Positions 17,921 through 27,405 of a stretch of DNA of 64,000 nt are shown one piece after another. The DNA comes from Nitrososphaerota archaeon. Its GTDB lineage: Archaea > Thermoproteota > Nitrososphaeria > Nitrososphaerales > Nitrosopumilaceae. Each line of letters starts with the position of its first letter. The stretch's first letter is position 1. A program made the position numbers and the translations under genes. Location of the stretch: positions 186,001 to 250,000 of the forward strand of contig JACQCT010000014.1 of assembly GCA_016201435.1 (NCBI GenBank), written 5' to 3'. The notes under the pieces were generated by a model. It saw only the letters and a list, made by a program, of their open reading frames with translations. It did not search any database and had not been told where the DNA came from.

Positions 17921-19434
17921 CAATAGGAGTTGTAATAGGAGAATCAAAACCAACCGAAGTTACCGCACAATCATCTAAACCACTTGCGGTAGGAGAATAT
18001 GTTATCATTGATTCACAAAATGGAAAGCTGCTAGGATTAGTGGAAAGATCAATTGTTTCAAGTGATGCACTAACAGATGTGCGAAACTTTGACGAGGCAA
18101 TAGAAAGCAAAGAGGTGGCATCGCTTAATTCTAGAGATAAAAACTATAAAGTAAAAATAGGAATTCTTGGATTTTTAGACAAATTACAAAAAGGACAAGC
18201 TGTTTTGCCCGCAATTCCCCCACTACCAGGATCTTCAATACTTGATGCAACTGAAGAGGATTTAGGAATAATATTTGCGCCAAAGGAAAACGAATGGATT
18301 AGAATAGGTTCGCTTCTTAGAAATTCAGAAACAGAAGCCAAAGTAAACCTGAACAAAATCGTCTCAAGACACATAGGCATACTTGCTATGACAGGTATGG
18401 GAAAAAGTAACCTAGTATCACTCATTGCAAAGCAGATAGCAATACTTCAAGGAACACTGATAATTTTTGATTATCACAATGATTATGAAAATCTGAATCT
18501 GCCAAAAATCAACATAATGACAGCTAAAATAAATCCAAGGTTATTACAAGCAGACAAGCTTGCTGAAGTAATAGAGATTAGAGAAAATGCAGACAAGCAA
18601 CAAAGAGCATTGCGAGAAGCATTTACTGATTCAGTCAAACAAGCAAAAGATTTCTGGACAGCATTAAAAGACAGTGTTTCATCATTTGGGCATATGACAA
18701 AAGGATATGCTGATAGTGCAAGTCGAGTTCTTGACAAGATTGATGATGCAAAACACAGATTTTCTGATATTTTAGATCCAGATTGTGGAGATCCTGTTGA
18801 TTTGATAAAAGAGGGTAGAGTTAACGTACTAAGTGTAGCTGAGCTAAGTGAAAGACAGGCAAATGCAGGTTTAGCATATTATTTGCAAGAGTTGCTAACA
18901 GATAGAAAAGATGCATGCTGGGCAAAAAGAGGAAAAGAATCAAGAAAGAACAATAAATTTTCTGCCCCGATTTTTGTAATAATTGAAGAGGCACATGTTT
19001 TTATTCCAAAAGGAGAGCACACTGATACAAAATATTGGGCGTCCAAAGTGGCAAGAGAGGGTCGAAAGTTTGGAATTGGACTTGGCATCGTATCCCAAAG
19101 ACCTCGAAACATTGATCCAAACGTACTAAGCCAAATGGGTTCGCTTGCCATAATGAAAATTGTACAAGATGACGATCAACAACAAATTGCCTCAGCTGCA
19201 GAATCACTAAGCAAGGATTTGCTTTCTCAGTTGCCATCTTTGAATATAGGGGATGCAGTTCTCATAGGACAATGGGTCAATCTACCAGCAATAGTACATG
19301 TAGATGAAGTAAAAGGAAAGACAGTAGGTTCTGATCTTAATGCAGTATCAGAATGGTCAGAATCTACAAAGTTCAAAGAAATTGGTGTGGAATCAACTCA
19401 TGGGCTAATTCAAAAAGATCTATTGATGGACTAA
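17917..19434 (+). CDS. herA: HerA hexameric DNA translocase
   Basis: 505 residues. N-terminal HAS beta-barrel (about 1-100), then a FtsK-like ATPase with Walker A TGMGKS at 159-164, Walker B FVIIEEAHVFIP and the sensor/arginine region GIGLGIVSQRPRNIDPNVLSQ. It pumps DNA for NurA during resection. A clear Shine-Dalgarno GGGAGGTG (17904-17911) precedes the ATG inside the end of nurA, so translation within this operon uses an SD. It overlaps mre11 by one base. Confidence 0.95.
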   Translation: MTIGVVIGESKPTEVTAQSSKPLAVGEYVIIDSQNGKLLGLVERSIVSSDALTDVRNFDEAIESKEVASLNSRDKNYKVKIGILGFLDKLQKGQAVLPAIPPLPGSSILDATEEDLGIIFAPKENEWIRIGSLLRNSETEAKVNLNKIVSRHIGILAMTGMGKSNLVSLIAKQIAILQGTLIIFDYHNDYENLNLPKINIMTAKINPRLLQADKLAEVIEIRENADKQQRALREAFTDSVKQAKDFWTALKDSVSSFGHMTKGYADSASRVLDKIDDAKHRFSDILDPDCGDPVDLIKEGRVNVLSVAELSERQANAGLAYYLQELLTDRKDACWAKRGKESRKNNKFSAPIFVIIEEAHVFIPKGEHTDTKYWASKVAREGRKFGIGLGIVSQRPRNIDPNVLSQMGSLAIMKIVQDDDQQQIASAAESLSKDLLSQLPSLNIGDAVLIGQWVNLPAIVHVDEVKGKTVGSDLNAVSEWSESTKFKEIGVESTHGLIQKDLLMD

Positions 19435-20579
19435 TGATTTTCTCCCATATCTCAGACACACATTTAGGATTTGTACAATATCATTCAGAGGAAAGAGAAG
19501 AGGACGTATATTCTGCGTTTAACCAAGCAATAGACACTTCAATAAGTGATCATGTAGATTTTGTAATTTTTGCAGGCGACATATTTCATGTACCAACTCC
19601 CAGTGGAAAGGCAATATTGGTTTTGGCAAATGCACTAAAGCGCTTAAAACAAAACAATATTGACTCTTTTTTCATTCTTGGCGAGCATGACATCAGCAGA
19701 ATTCGTGCAACACCGATACCATTTGTTTACCATAATTTGGAATTTTCCAAATATATAGGAAATGGAAAGCCATTCCAATACAAAGACGTCATGATTTTAG
19801 GATATGATAAACGAAGAAAAAATGAGATTCATGCATTTGAGCAAGATTTTGCAAGGGCTGATGCAGAAGCAAAGAATCACACTGGTCACAAAATTCTTGT
19901 ATTACATCAAGGAATTGGAGAGATAAACAAGTTTGCAGGAGAATTAAACTCCACAGATCTTCCAAAGAATTTCACATACTATGCCATGGGGCATCTTCAT
20001 GAGAGAGAATTAAAAAAATTCAACCATTTAGGTGGACCTTTAGCATACCCGGGTTCCATAGAACTTACCTCAAGTGAAGGAATCAAGGAAACCCAGAAAG
20101 GATTTTACGAAGTAGACATCTCGTCATCTGAAGCAAAACCAAACTGGATAAGACTTGATACCAGACCACAATATTCAGTTAGAACTAGTTTTGAAAACTT
20201 GACACATGAAGTAAACAACTTGTCAGAAAAAATACAATCATTTTCAAGAAAGCCAATAGTTGAAATAAAAATTCATGGTGACACTATAGAGACTGATCTT
20301 GTCCAATCTCAGATTGCAAGACTATTTCCTCTTACACTACGATGTTTTTGGAAAACAATAACGTCAGAAGAAAATGAAGGTTCAGTGTTTATTGACAAAC
20401 CTGCAAAAATTGATGATGAAATGTTAAAGCTTGCAAAAGATATCCTAAACTCTAAAAGTCTAGCAGATTTTGCAATAAATGATCTACTTCCGCTTCTTTC
20501 AAAAAACCAAATAGGAGAAGCAAATCATTTGGTAATTGAAAACTTTAACCAATTCAAAAAGGGCGTGAAAAAATGTTAA
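19434..20579 (+). CDS. mre11: Mre11 nuclease
   Basis: 381 residues. Calcineurin-like phosphoesterase motifs in order: FSHISDTHLG (metal Asp/His), FAGDIFH, LGEHD, LVLHQGIGE, YAMGHLH. It processes DNA ends with Rad50. ATG at 19434 overlaps the herA stop (TAATG); a longer frame into herA exists but would replace the conserved N-terminus MIFSHISDTH by unrelated sequence. The C-terminal part (about 270-381) carries the Rad50-binding helices by position. It overlaps rad50 by 7 nt. Confidence 0.94.
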   Translation: MIFSHISDTHLGFVQYHSEEREEDVYSAFNQAIDTSISDHVDFVIFAGDIFHVPTPSGKAILVLANALKRLKQNNIDSFFILGEHDISRIRATPIPFVYHNLEFSKYIGNGKPFQYKDVMILGYDKRRKNEIHAFEQDFARADAEAKNHTGHKILVLHQGIGEINKFAGELNSTDLPKNFTYYAMGHLHERELKKFNHLGGPLAYPGSIELTSSEGIKETQKGFYEVDISSSEAKPNWIRLDTRPQYSVRTSFENLTHEVNNLSEKIQSFSRKPIVEIKIHGDTIETDLVQSQIARLFPLTLRCFWKTITSEENEGSVFIDKPAKIDDEMLKLAKDILNSKSLADFAINDLLPLLSKNQIGEANHLVIENFNQFKKGVKKC

Positions 20580-22651
20580 ACGAAATAGAGCTCGGTAATT
20601 TTCTTTCCCATTCTAATACAAAACTAGGATTTAACAAGGGTGTAACAGTTTTTGTGGGTCAGAACGGGGCAGGCAAATCAAGCATCATAGACGGAATAAC
20701 ATTTGCACTATTTGGACAACATACAAGAAATTCTAACAAGGGATTGATTCGTCGAGGTGCAATCCAGGCATATGCCAAGGTAAATTTCTCTATTTTAGAC
20801 AGACGATTTGAGGCAATACGCAAAATTGATTCAAAGGGAACAGTTTCTGCCCAGTTTTTTGAGAAAAAGGGCGATGTCCTCATACCGCTTGCATCAGGAG
20901 AAAGAAAGCAGTTTGGCGAATCCATGACAAAGACAATTGAATCTTTGATAGGAATGGATTTTGATAAGCTCAAGGTAGCATCAATTGTTCAACAAGGTGA
21001 ACTTAATTCCATAATTAATGCAGACCCAAAAAAATTCAAGGAATTAATAAATGCAATCATAGGAATTGATAAACTTGATACCGCATTTGAGATAATGAAA
21101 GAGGTTATAGAAAATTTTCGTGTTTCCATAAAAGAGAAATTAGAATATGATGATAGAGATATTGAGAACCTAAAAATTAAAATTGATTTTCTAACAAAAG
21201 AGATCAGTCTAGCAGAGCCACAAAGAGAAGATATGATCACCAAGAAGAAAATACAGGAAAGTGAACTTGTTCAACTACAAAATAAGATTGAATCAGAATC
21301 TGCAAAAGAAATAAAGATAAAAGAGATGGAAACAAGAAAGTCGGAACTTGTTCAGTATGTAAAAACTGCAATCACTTCTCTTAAAAAAGAAATACAAGAA
21401 AAAGAGAAAAAATATTCTGATTGTGATGGATGTTTTACCCACATATCATCCAAAAAAGAAATGGAATCACAACTAGTAAAAATAGAAAACGAATTAGAGT
21501 CATCAAGAAGAGAAATTCAAGAATTTGTAGAAAAAATAGGCAAGCTTGGTGGCCAAGAAGAGCTTGCAGGAAAGCTGAAACTACAAGACGGAAAGTGTCC
21601 AGTCTGTGATTCCAAAGTCAAAACTCTCAATCCTCTTTTCGAGGAAGAACACATTCGTAATGAGGTTGCAAAAATACGAAATAACATAGATTCACTAACA
21701 AAACTGGAAAAAGAAAATCGTGAGAAAAAACACGTTTTTGAGCAAAATCTACAAAAGGCGCTCAATGCGGAAAGAACACTTTCCATACATGGAATAAGAC
21801 AGCCGCAAGAGTTAGCGAAATTAAAAGAGGAAATTATTCTGCTAAAAAATAACATTCAGAAAATTCCATCTGAATTTAATTCATCAGAAAATATGATACA
21901 TTTGGTAATAGATTCTCATTCCGAGTCATTATGTAAAACAATATTATCACTTCAAGAAGAAACTAGCGGATTTGATTTGACAGAGTTCAAAAATCTAAAA
22001 ATCACTTTTGATCAAAAGCGCAAATCTCTAAGCATATTAGAACAAGAAATAGGTGCAATAATACAAAAAATACAAACTGCAAAACAACAAGAGGAAAAAA
22101 TATCCCAAGCATTAGAGGAACTTGTTTTAGTAAAAAAATATGTTTCACAATTAGAAGAAATACGAAGTCAGATTTTTAATAGAGATGGACCTGTTGCAAC
22201 AAGCTTACGATCGTGGGCACTAAACTTGATATCTCAAAAGGCATCAGAATATTTGTCTACATTTAACGTAAAGATCCAAAGGGTTTTGTTGAAGGAAAAA
22301 GCTCGTGATGTAGGAATTTCATGTTATTCTGGAAATACAGTTCTGGAACTTGATTCTCTAAGCGGTGGCGAAAAAGTCAGTATAGCACTAGCTCTGCGAC
22401 TTGGAATGGCACACATTCTAGGTTCATCTAATCTTAATTTCATCATATTGGATGAACCAACTACACATTTAGATGAAGAGCGTAGAAAATCACTTGTAGG
22501 AATACTCTCTAATGCATTTGAAGCTAATCTGGCTGCAATATCTCAATTTATTATAATTACACATGATTCCGAAATATTTGAAAATTCTAATGTTGATACG
22601 ATATACAATTTTGAGGCAGCTCCTGAAGGAACAAAAGTAACAGCGCTCTAA
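20573..22651 (+). CDS. rad50: Rad50 SMC-like ATPase
   Basis: 692 residues, short for Rad50 (commonly about 850-900). Walker A GQNGAGKSS near residue 30, Q-loop VASIVQQGELNSI, two coiled-coil arms (about 190-335 and 350-560), ABC signature LSGGEKVS and Walker B FIILDEPTTHLDEE. The zinc hook CPVC is at 342-345, exactly mid-chain. A second C-x2-C, CDGC at 284-287, lies in the ascending arm and is unusual. The short arms would give a compact Mre11-Rad50 complex. Its end shares 4 nt (CTAA) with the convergent HEAT gene. Confidence 0.94.
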   Translation: MLNEIELGNFLSHSNTKLGFNKGVTVFVGQNGAGKSSIIDGITFALFGQHTRNSNKGLIRRGAIQAYAKVNFSILDRRFEAIRKIDSKGTVSAQFFEKKGDVLIPLASGERKQFGESMTKTIESLIGMDFDKLKVASIVQQGELNSIINADPKKFKELINAIIGIDKLDTAFEIMKEVIENFRVSIKEKLEYDDRDIENLKIKIDFLTKEISLAEPQREDMITKKKIQESELVQLQNKIESESAKEIKIKEMETRKSELVQYVKTAITSLKKEIQEKEKKYSDCDGCFTHISSKKEMESQLVKIENELESSRREIQEFVEKIGKLGGQEELAGKLKLQDGKCPVCDSKVKTLNPLFEEEHIRNEVAKIRNNIDSLTKLEKENREKKHVFEQNLQKALNAERTLSIHGIRQPQELAKLKEEIILLKNNIQKIPSEFNSSENMIHLVIDSHSESLCKTILSLQEETSGFDLTEFKNLKITFDQKRKSLSILEQEIGAIIQKIQTAKQQEEKISQALEELVLVKKYVSQLEEIRSQIFNRDGPVATSLRSWALNLISQKASEYLSTFNVKIQRVLLKEKARDVGISCYSGNTVLELDSLSGGEKVSIALALRLGMAHILGSSNLNFIILDEPTTHLDEERRKSLVGILSNAFEANLAAISQFIIITHDSEIFENSNVDTIYNFEAAPEGTKVTAL

Positions 22652-23136
22652 CCGCCAGTTAGCTTGGCAAATCTCTCATTTTTGCTTAATTTTTCCATAA
22701 ATTGCAAATTAGAAAGAGCCACAACTGCAGATTCTCGCACTGGTTCGCTTGAATCTTCAAGAGCTCGCTGTAATGTTTCTTTTGCTTCCTGAGAGCCTAT
22801 AACTCCTAGTGCAATTGCAGCTTCATGTCTTACAAAGAAGCTAGGATCGTTTTTGACTGCGTCCTCAAGTGGTTTTATTCCACTACGATAACACATCTGA
22901 CCAAGTGAAAATGCGGCTTCATGTCTTACAAGCTCGTTTGAATCATTTTTTAAAACAGTGGCAACATGTGAAACCATTTCTTCTCCTCCAAAATCTACCA
23001 GAATACATACAGCTCTTGTCCTTATGACAAAGTCTTTGTGATCTAAAAGACTCATAAAATACTCTTTGTCTTTATTTTCATACTTTTCTTCCATTTCAGA
23101 CAATAGTTCTAAACGTGTACTAGGAATAACTTCCAT
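22648..23136 (-). CDS. HEAT-repeat protein
   Basis: 162 residues from ATG at 23136 (a GTG at 23142 adds two). Contains four to five HEAT/PBS-lyase-type repeats, including VRHEAAFSLGQM and VRHEAAIALGVIG, then VRESAVVALSNL. The paired His-Glu motifs resemble deoxyhypusine hydroxylase, but only two are present where that enzyme has four, so an iron-hydroxylase role is doubtful; a protein-binding scaffold is more likely. AT-rich TATA-like sequence lies 13-31 nt upstream. The stop overlaps rad50. Confidence 0.8.
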   Translation of the reverse strand: MEVIPSTRLELLSEMEEKYENKDKEYFMSLLDHKDFVIRTRAVCILVDFGGEEMVSHVATVLKNDSNELVRHEAAFSLGQMCYRSGIKPLEDAVKNDPSFFVRHEAAIALGVIGSQEAKETLQRALEDSSEPVRESAVVALSNLQFMEKLSKNERFAKLTGG

Positions 23137-23175
23137 GCACACAATTTTATAAGCGAATATTTATTCATTGATAAC

Positions 23176-23634
23176 ATGTCACGTTTACGATATTGGAAGC
23201 TTTCCGTAGATGAATTAAGAAAAGCACAGTATGATCCAAAAAAGGTACTAGTATGGGAAATAAAATGTAGTAAAGACGACAAGGGAACCCATTTTGGAGT
23301 ATTTTGCTATAGAAACGGAACACCTTGGGACTATACTTCAGTTCACGGAATAGTATTCTATTATAACATGATAAAGCGTGACGAAGTAGAAAAATTAGCC
23401 AAATTCCTAAAGGACAAATTTGGCGGAGAACAAGCAGAAAAAGGAGAACGTGTATTTTTCAAGGATTCTCGAGAAATTTACTTGCCAAAAGATATTGCAG
23501 ATCTTGCAGTAGAACTTGAAAAGACATTTGAGGTAAGCACTGAGATTACTGTTGAGCTTGAGAACTTTTCAGCACCAGAACAGGAACAAAGCAATCTACC
23601 TGCCAACAAAATATTACCTGTCCCTGGCAAGTAA
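23176..23634 (+). CDS. Conserved hypothetical protein
   Basis: 152 residues, soluble, no signal peptide. The first 100 residues alternate strands and helices (VLVWEIKC, FGVFCYRNGTPWDYTSVHGIVFYY, EVEKLAKFLKDKFGG), and the tail (about 125-152) is disordered with Pro/Gln/Asn. No catalytic motif is seen. It is divergent from the HEAT gene across 39 bp that must hold both promoters. Not recognised. Confidence 0.7.
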   Translation: MSRLRYWKLSVDELRKAQYDPKKVLVWEIKCSKDDKGTHFGVFCYRNGTPWDYTSVHGIVFYYNMIKRDEVEKLAKFLKDKFGGEQAEKGERVFFKDSREIYLPKDIADLAVELEKTFEVSTEITVELENFSAPEQEQSNLPANKILPVPGK

Positions 23635-23643
23635 AATAGAAAA

Positions 23644-23835
23644 TTAATTCTTTTTAGGAGTAATCTTAAACAATATCCAACCACCCGACATGATTACTAT
23701 ACCAATTATCCATGTAGAGTTGGTGTTATAGCTTCCTTGAACTAATCCTATAATTACAACTATTAGCCCAATTATCATTAATGGAATTGCGACCCAGAGA
23801 AGCTTATTTGCTTTCTTTGGTGTTTTTTTAACCAT
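23644..23835 (-). CDS. Small two-helix membrane protein
   Basis: 63 residues from ATG at 23835. A basic N-terminus (KKTPKKANK) is followed by two hydrophobic segments, about 13-33 and 42-58, joined by a short polar loop. Topology with both ends inside is expected from the positive charges. A longer frame to 23880 would add a Cys-containing leader that looks non-coding. Function unknown. Confidence 0.55.
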   Translation of the reverse strand: MVKKTPKKANKLLWVAIPLMIIGLIVVIIGLVQGSYNTNSTWIIGIVIMSGGWILFKITPKKN

Positions 23836-24005
23836 TTTCTTACATATTTCGTTCCTAGTACACATTATAAGATTTGTCAACTAGTAACAACACATTCAGA
23901 ACAATCTGACATGATAAAGTGATTCAATATGGTTTAAACTCAGGAAATACTTGATAATTCTAACTTTTTTGAAAGTATTGATTCAAAAAGGAAAGTGAGT
24001 GATAT

Positions 24006-24638
24006 CTAATTAGATATCAATTTTGCATCTGCAATCTGGTGAACTGAAATACAAACTGCTTGTGCGTTACCGTTTTCAAGTCCAATTGGTGTCAGAGTAA
24101 ATGAAACAACTTGTCCTGATGGTGGTCCAACTAGAAATGTTCCATCTGTCATCGGTGCTTTCCAGAGTCCTATCACGTTGTTGTTTACTTTAACTTGACC
24201 TGGTGAGGAAAACGATATGTCAGTAACCTGAAAGTCTGCGCCTATTTCTGTGCATCCTGGATCAGTTGGAGTCCCTAGTGCAACATAATGACTATGCCAT
24301 ACGGGATTGTTTGCATCACCGTTTTGTAATTCGCTATCAAGTACTCCTGCATGTGACGTAACCACTACTAGTGCATTCACAGTACATTCACCTTCACAAG
24401 AACTCTGTCTTGTCGAATCAGTACTGGTTAGAACTCCATACCCTGCTGCAATTCCACCATTTTGTGGAATCAATCCATTTGCAAGTACAAGAAAAGCAAT
24501 GCCTTTGAAGTGATTATCAACTTGTATTATGGCTTTATTTATGCCAAGGAAGTCACCGACAGCACTTACCATCATTGGAGTTGTGGCAGCAAACAATGCT
24601 GCCAATGTTATTCCGACCACAAGATATTTTTTGGTCAT
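24006..24638 (-). CDS. Secreted protein of unknown function
   Basis: 210 residues with a Sec-type signal peptide (TKKYLVVGITLAALFAATT..MMVSAVG, cleavage near 26). The mature part is beta-rich, has four cysteines (two in SSCEGECT, later PGCTE and AVCIS) that could form disulfides outside the cell, and His residues in NPVWHSHYVALG. No TM anchor at the C-terminus. It lies beside tatC but the signal lacks a twin arginine, so Sec export is more likely. Not recognised. Confidence 0.7.
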   Translation of the reverse strand: MTKKYLVVGITLAALFAATTPMMVSAVGDFLGINKAIIQVDNHFKGIAFLVLANGLIPQNGGIAAGYGVLTSTDSTRQSSCEGECTVNALVVVTSHAGVLDSELQNGDANNPVWHSHYVALGTPTDPGCTEIGADFQVTDISFSSPGQVKVNNNVIGLWKAPMTDGTFLVGPPSGQVVSFTLTPIGLENGNAQAVCISVHQIADAKLISN

Positions 24639-24740
24639 AAATTTGCAATTATATAATAATATTTATGTTTTTCATGCTCTGAGTTTCTAGATTAAATCCA
24701 GATTGCCTATTTTTTTCCAATATATCTATGATAAAAGAGA

Positions 24741-24748
24741 TTTAATAT
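24741..24748 (+). promoter_or_regulatory. TATA-like box of tatC
   Basis: TTTAATAT, 26-33 nt before the ATG at 24774. It overlaps the upstream in-frame ATG at 24747, which argues that that codon is not translated and the internal ATG is the start of a leaderless mRNA. Confidence 0.5.
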
Positions 24749-24773
24749 GGTTTTCACCATTTTACAATACCCA

Positions 24774-25571
24774 ATGGATGAACTAAAACAAGTAGGCGAA
24801 CATCTGGATGAGATTAGAAAACGGGTACTCAGAATTATCATTGCAGTTGGCATAATCACATTTTTCATACTTGGTTTTCATTTGACACCAGTTGTTTACA
24901 ATGGAATAACATTGTATTATCCTAATCCAAATCCGTTTGACAACATGGCAGCACAAGTTACTGTGGCAATGAAACATCAGTTATTGCCATCAACAGTACA
25001 ACTAATCCAAACCGCACCAGGTCAGGCATTTTTTGCCCAATTTTATGTTGCCGTTTTACTTGGCATAGTAATAGGAATGCCAATAATTGTTAAAGAATTC
25101 ATCGGATTTTTAGCTCCAGCATTTGACAGAAAAGAAGTGAAGATAATCAGATCTATGACAGTTCCAGCTGTTTGTCTTTTCATAGCTGGATGCATTTTTT
25201 CATACCTTTTTGTAACTCCTTACATTTTAGAATTTCTTTACAAGTATGGTCAATCATCTGAGCTATTGACTTTTCTTAATGTTGTTGACTTCATTACGAT
25301 TGTATTACAATTTCTTTTATCATTTGGTGTTTCATTTCAGCTACCATTGATAATGTATGCAGTTTCGGCATCAGGATTAGTAAGTGAAAAGTTCTGGAGA
25401 AAAAATATCAGATATGCCATAATAGCTATAGTGATTCTGGGTGCAGCCATAACTCCAGATGGGAGCGGCATTACCATGTGGTTTGTTTCAGGCCCAATGA
25501 TGGCACTATATCTCATAGGTATGTTTTTTGCCGAACGTCGCGCAAAACAGATTGCAACACTTAAATCTTAA
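24774..25571 (+). CDS. tatC: Sec-independent translocase subunit TatC
   Basis: 265 residues with six transmembrane segments. N-terminal HLDEIRKRVLRI is the TatC family signature, with the conserved Glu; further along FLAPAFDRKE and the periplasmic-loop FSYLFVTPYILEFL are typical. It is the receptor for twin-arginine substrates. The start at 24774 is set by the TATA box at 24741-24748. tatA follows 20 nt downstream. Confidence 0.93.
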   Translation: MDELKQVGEHLDEIRKRVLRIIIAVGIITFFILGFHLTPVVYNGITLYYPNPNPFDNMAAQVTVAMKHQLLPSTVQLIQTAPGQAFFAQFYVAVLLGIVIGMPIIVKEFIGFLAPAFDRKEVKIIRSMTVPAVCLFIAGCIFSYLFVTPYILEFLYKYGQSSELLTFLNVVDFITIVLQFLLSFGVSFQLPLIMYAVSASGLVSEKFWRKNIRYAIIAIVILGAAITPDGSGITMWFVSGPMMALYLIGMFFAERRAKQIATLKS

Positions 25572-25591
25572 GTTGCCCAAATAATACACAT

Positions 25592-25768
25592 ATGGCTTAT
25601 GAACAAATCATAATAGTCGTAATAGTAATAGCCGCACTAATTTTTGGTGCAAAAAAGATCCCAGAGCTTGCTCGCACATTTGGCAAAGCAAAAGGCGAAT
25701 TTGAGAAGGGAAGATTAGAGTCCGAAAAAGAACTAAAGGACTTTAAAGATAAAGAAGATTTAAAATAA
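25592..25768 (+). CDS. tatA: Twin-arginine translocase subunit TatA
   Basis: 58 residues: one N-terminal membrane helix (IIIVVIVIAALIFG), the hinge, then the amphipathic helix KKIPELARTFGKAKGEFEKG and a charged tail. The F-G-x-K-K-I-P-E-L-A pattern is the TatA/E signature. It follows tatC by 20 nt, forming a minimal TatAC system. No TatB-like second copy is seen nearby. Confidence 0.92.
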   Translation: MAYEQIIIVVIVIAALIFGAKKIPELARTFGKAKGEFEKGRLESEKELKDFKDKEDLK

Positions 25769-25804
25769 AAAACGCTTTTTTATCCACAAAAAAGAGATTA
25801 CCAT

Positions 25805-26896
25805 ATGATAAAAAGATCAGATATTCAGAAAATTGTCAACGAATATTCTGATCTTACTGTAGGCACGCTTGGCAGTCATTCTGCACTTGAAATAATGGAT
25901 GGTGCAAAAGACGAAAATTTGCAAACCGTTGTCGTGTGCCAAAAAGGGCGCGAGGTTCCATACAAGAGATTTTCTAGACTTGCAGATGAAATAATAATTC
26001 TAAACAAATTCAAGGATATGCTTTCTCCAAAAATTCAAGCTCGTCTGCGTGCTTCAAACACAGTAATTGTACCACATAGAGCACTTACCGCTTATCTTGG
26101 ATATCCAGGAGTTGAAAATAATTTCAAAGTGCCAATATTTGGAAACAGGGCATTGTTTCAAGCAGAAGAGCGTTCACATCCAAAGAATCAATACTATCTG
26201 CTTGAAAAAGCCAAGATAAAACATCCCAAACTTTTCAAAAACCCAAAGGACATAGACAGACCTGTCATTGTTAAGGTGCAGGAGAAATCTCGTAAGCTGG
26301 AGAGAGCGTTCTTTAATGTTTCATCATATTCAGAATACAAAGACAAGTCAGAAATCAAGATCGGACGCGGACTTGTTTCGAGAGAGGCATTAAAAAGTGC
26401 AAGTATTGAGGAACATGTGATAGGAACATACTTTAATTTCAATTACTTTTACACTCCAATTTCAGATGAAGTTGACTTTCTAGGCATAGAGAGACGATTG
26501 CAGACAAACATACATGATTTTACTTCGCTTCCTGCTAGACAACAACTTGAAACAAACATAGAATTACAAAATATAGAAGTAGGTCATACACCTGCAAGCA
26601 TAAGAGAATCACTTTTGGAAAAAGTTTTGTCTGCAGGAGATAAATTTGTAAATGCAGTCAAAAAAGAATATTCTCCTGGAATCATTGGTCCATTTTCATT
26701 ACAAAGTGTAATCACAAGAGATTTGGAAATTGTGGTGTATGATGTATCACTTAGAGTTCCTGGAAATCCAATTCTTGCCACAACTAGTCCGTATACAAAA
26801 TACAAGTATGGAGCTACATTTGGAGTTGGAAGAAGAATTGCAATGGAGCTTAAACGAGCTCAGCAAGAAGGAAGATTAGATGAAATAGTTACCTAG
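25805..26896 (+). CDS. purP: FAICAR synthetase PurP (formate-dependent)
   Basis: 363 residues of the ATP-grasp superfamily. Archaeal PurP formylates AICAR with free formate and ATP in purine synthesis. Family marks: LGSHSALEIMDGAKDENLQTVVVCQKGREVPY (split: the GSHSALEI and GAKDE parts are diagnostic), RPVIVKVQEK, EEHVIGTYFNFNYFYTP, and GPFSLQSVITRDLE with VYDVSLRVPGNP. It shares a 4 nt stop overlap (CTAG) with the convergent DUF151 gene. ATG start 5 nt after a T-rich/A-rich spacer downstream of tatA. Confidence 0.88.
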   Translation: MIKRSDIQKIVNEYSDLTVGTLGSHSALEIMDGAKDENLQTVVVCQKGREVPYKRFSRLADEIIILNKFKDMLSPKIQARLRASNTVIVPHRALTAYLGYPGVENNFKVPIFGNRALFQAEERSHPKNQYYLLEKAKIKHPKLFKNPKDIDRPVIVKVQEKSRKLERAFFNVSSYSEYKDKSEIKIGRGLVSREALKSASIEEHVIGTYFNFNYFYTPISDEVDFLGIERRLQTNIHDFTSLPARQQLETNIELQNIEVGHTPASIRESLLEKVLSAGDKFVNAVKKEYSPGIIGPFSLQSVITRDLEIVVYDVSLRVPGNPILATTSPYTKYKYGATFGVGRRIAMELKRAQQEGRLDEIVT

Positions 26897-27318
26897 GCTT
26901 CCATTTTTTCTTTTAAAAGATTCTTTCTTACCAGTATTGGAACATTATAAAATGATGCAAGTGCTATTGCATCAGAAGCACGATAGTTTCGCATAACAAA
27001 TTCAGTTTTACCAGTAAAGTACAAGTTTGCACGCAGTACGCTTCCGCTTTCATAGACTATTATTCTAACCAACAGCAATTCATTTAATTCAGAAATTTCT
27101 TCAATCATGTTGTAAATTGTTGGTATCGAATCTCGCTGGCCCTCAACAAAATTGGTTATGTGTCTAGCTACCTCACCCGAAAAGGCTCTCATGTGAAACT
27201 CCTTTCCATCGTCTGATCTTAGAATTAGTAGACCCTCTACACCATAGGGATCAACAAACCCTACGTACGTTATTTTCGTGTCGACATAATCGGAGTCTTG
27301 AATCTCATTGATCTTCAC
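26893..27318 (-). CDS. DUF151/BFN bifunctional nuclease family protein
   Basis: 141 residues. Matches the BFN domain: GLLILRSDDGKEFHMRAFSGEVARHI, RIIVYESGSVLRANLYFTG, and SDAIALASFYNVPILVRKNLL, the C-terminal A-I-A-L-A-x-x-x-x-V-P-I hallmark. Proteins with this domain have been reported as DNase/RNase, though the archaeal role is not known. Single-gene unit convergent with purP. Confidence 0.85.
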   Translation of the reverse strand: MKINEIQDSDYVDTKITYVGFVDPYGVEGLLILRSDDGKEFHMRAFSGEVARHITNFVEGQRDSIPTIYNMIEEISELNELLLVRIIVYESGSVLRANLYFTGKTEFVMRNYRASDAIALASFYNVPILVRKNLLKEKMEA

Positions 27319-27405
27319 GATTAATTTCTATCACTCAATCATTGCAGATAAATCCTTTGGAAAAAACAGATACAATTTAATGTCAGCAAAGGTCGCATCG
27401 AAATA

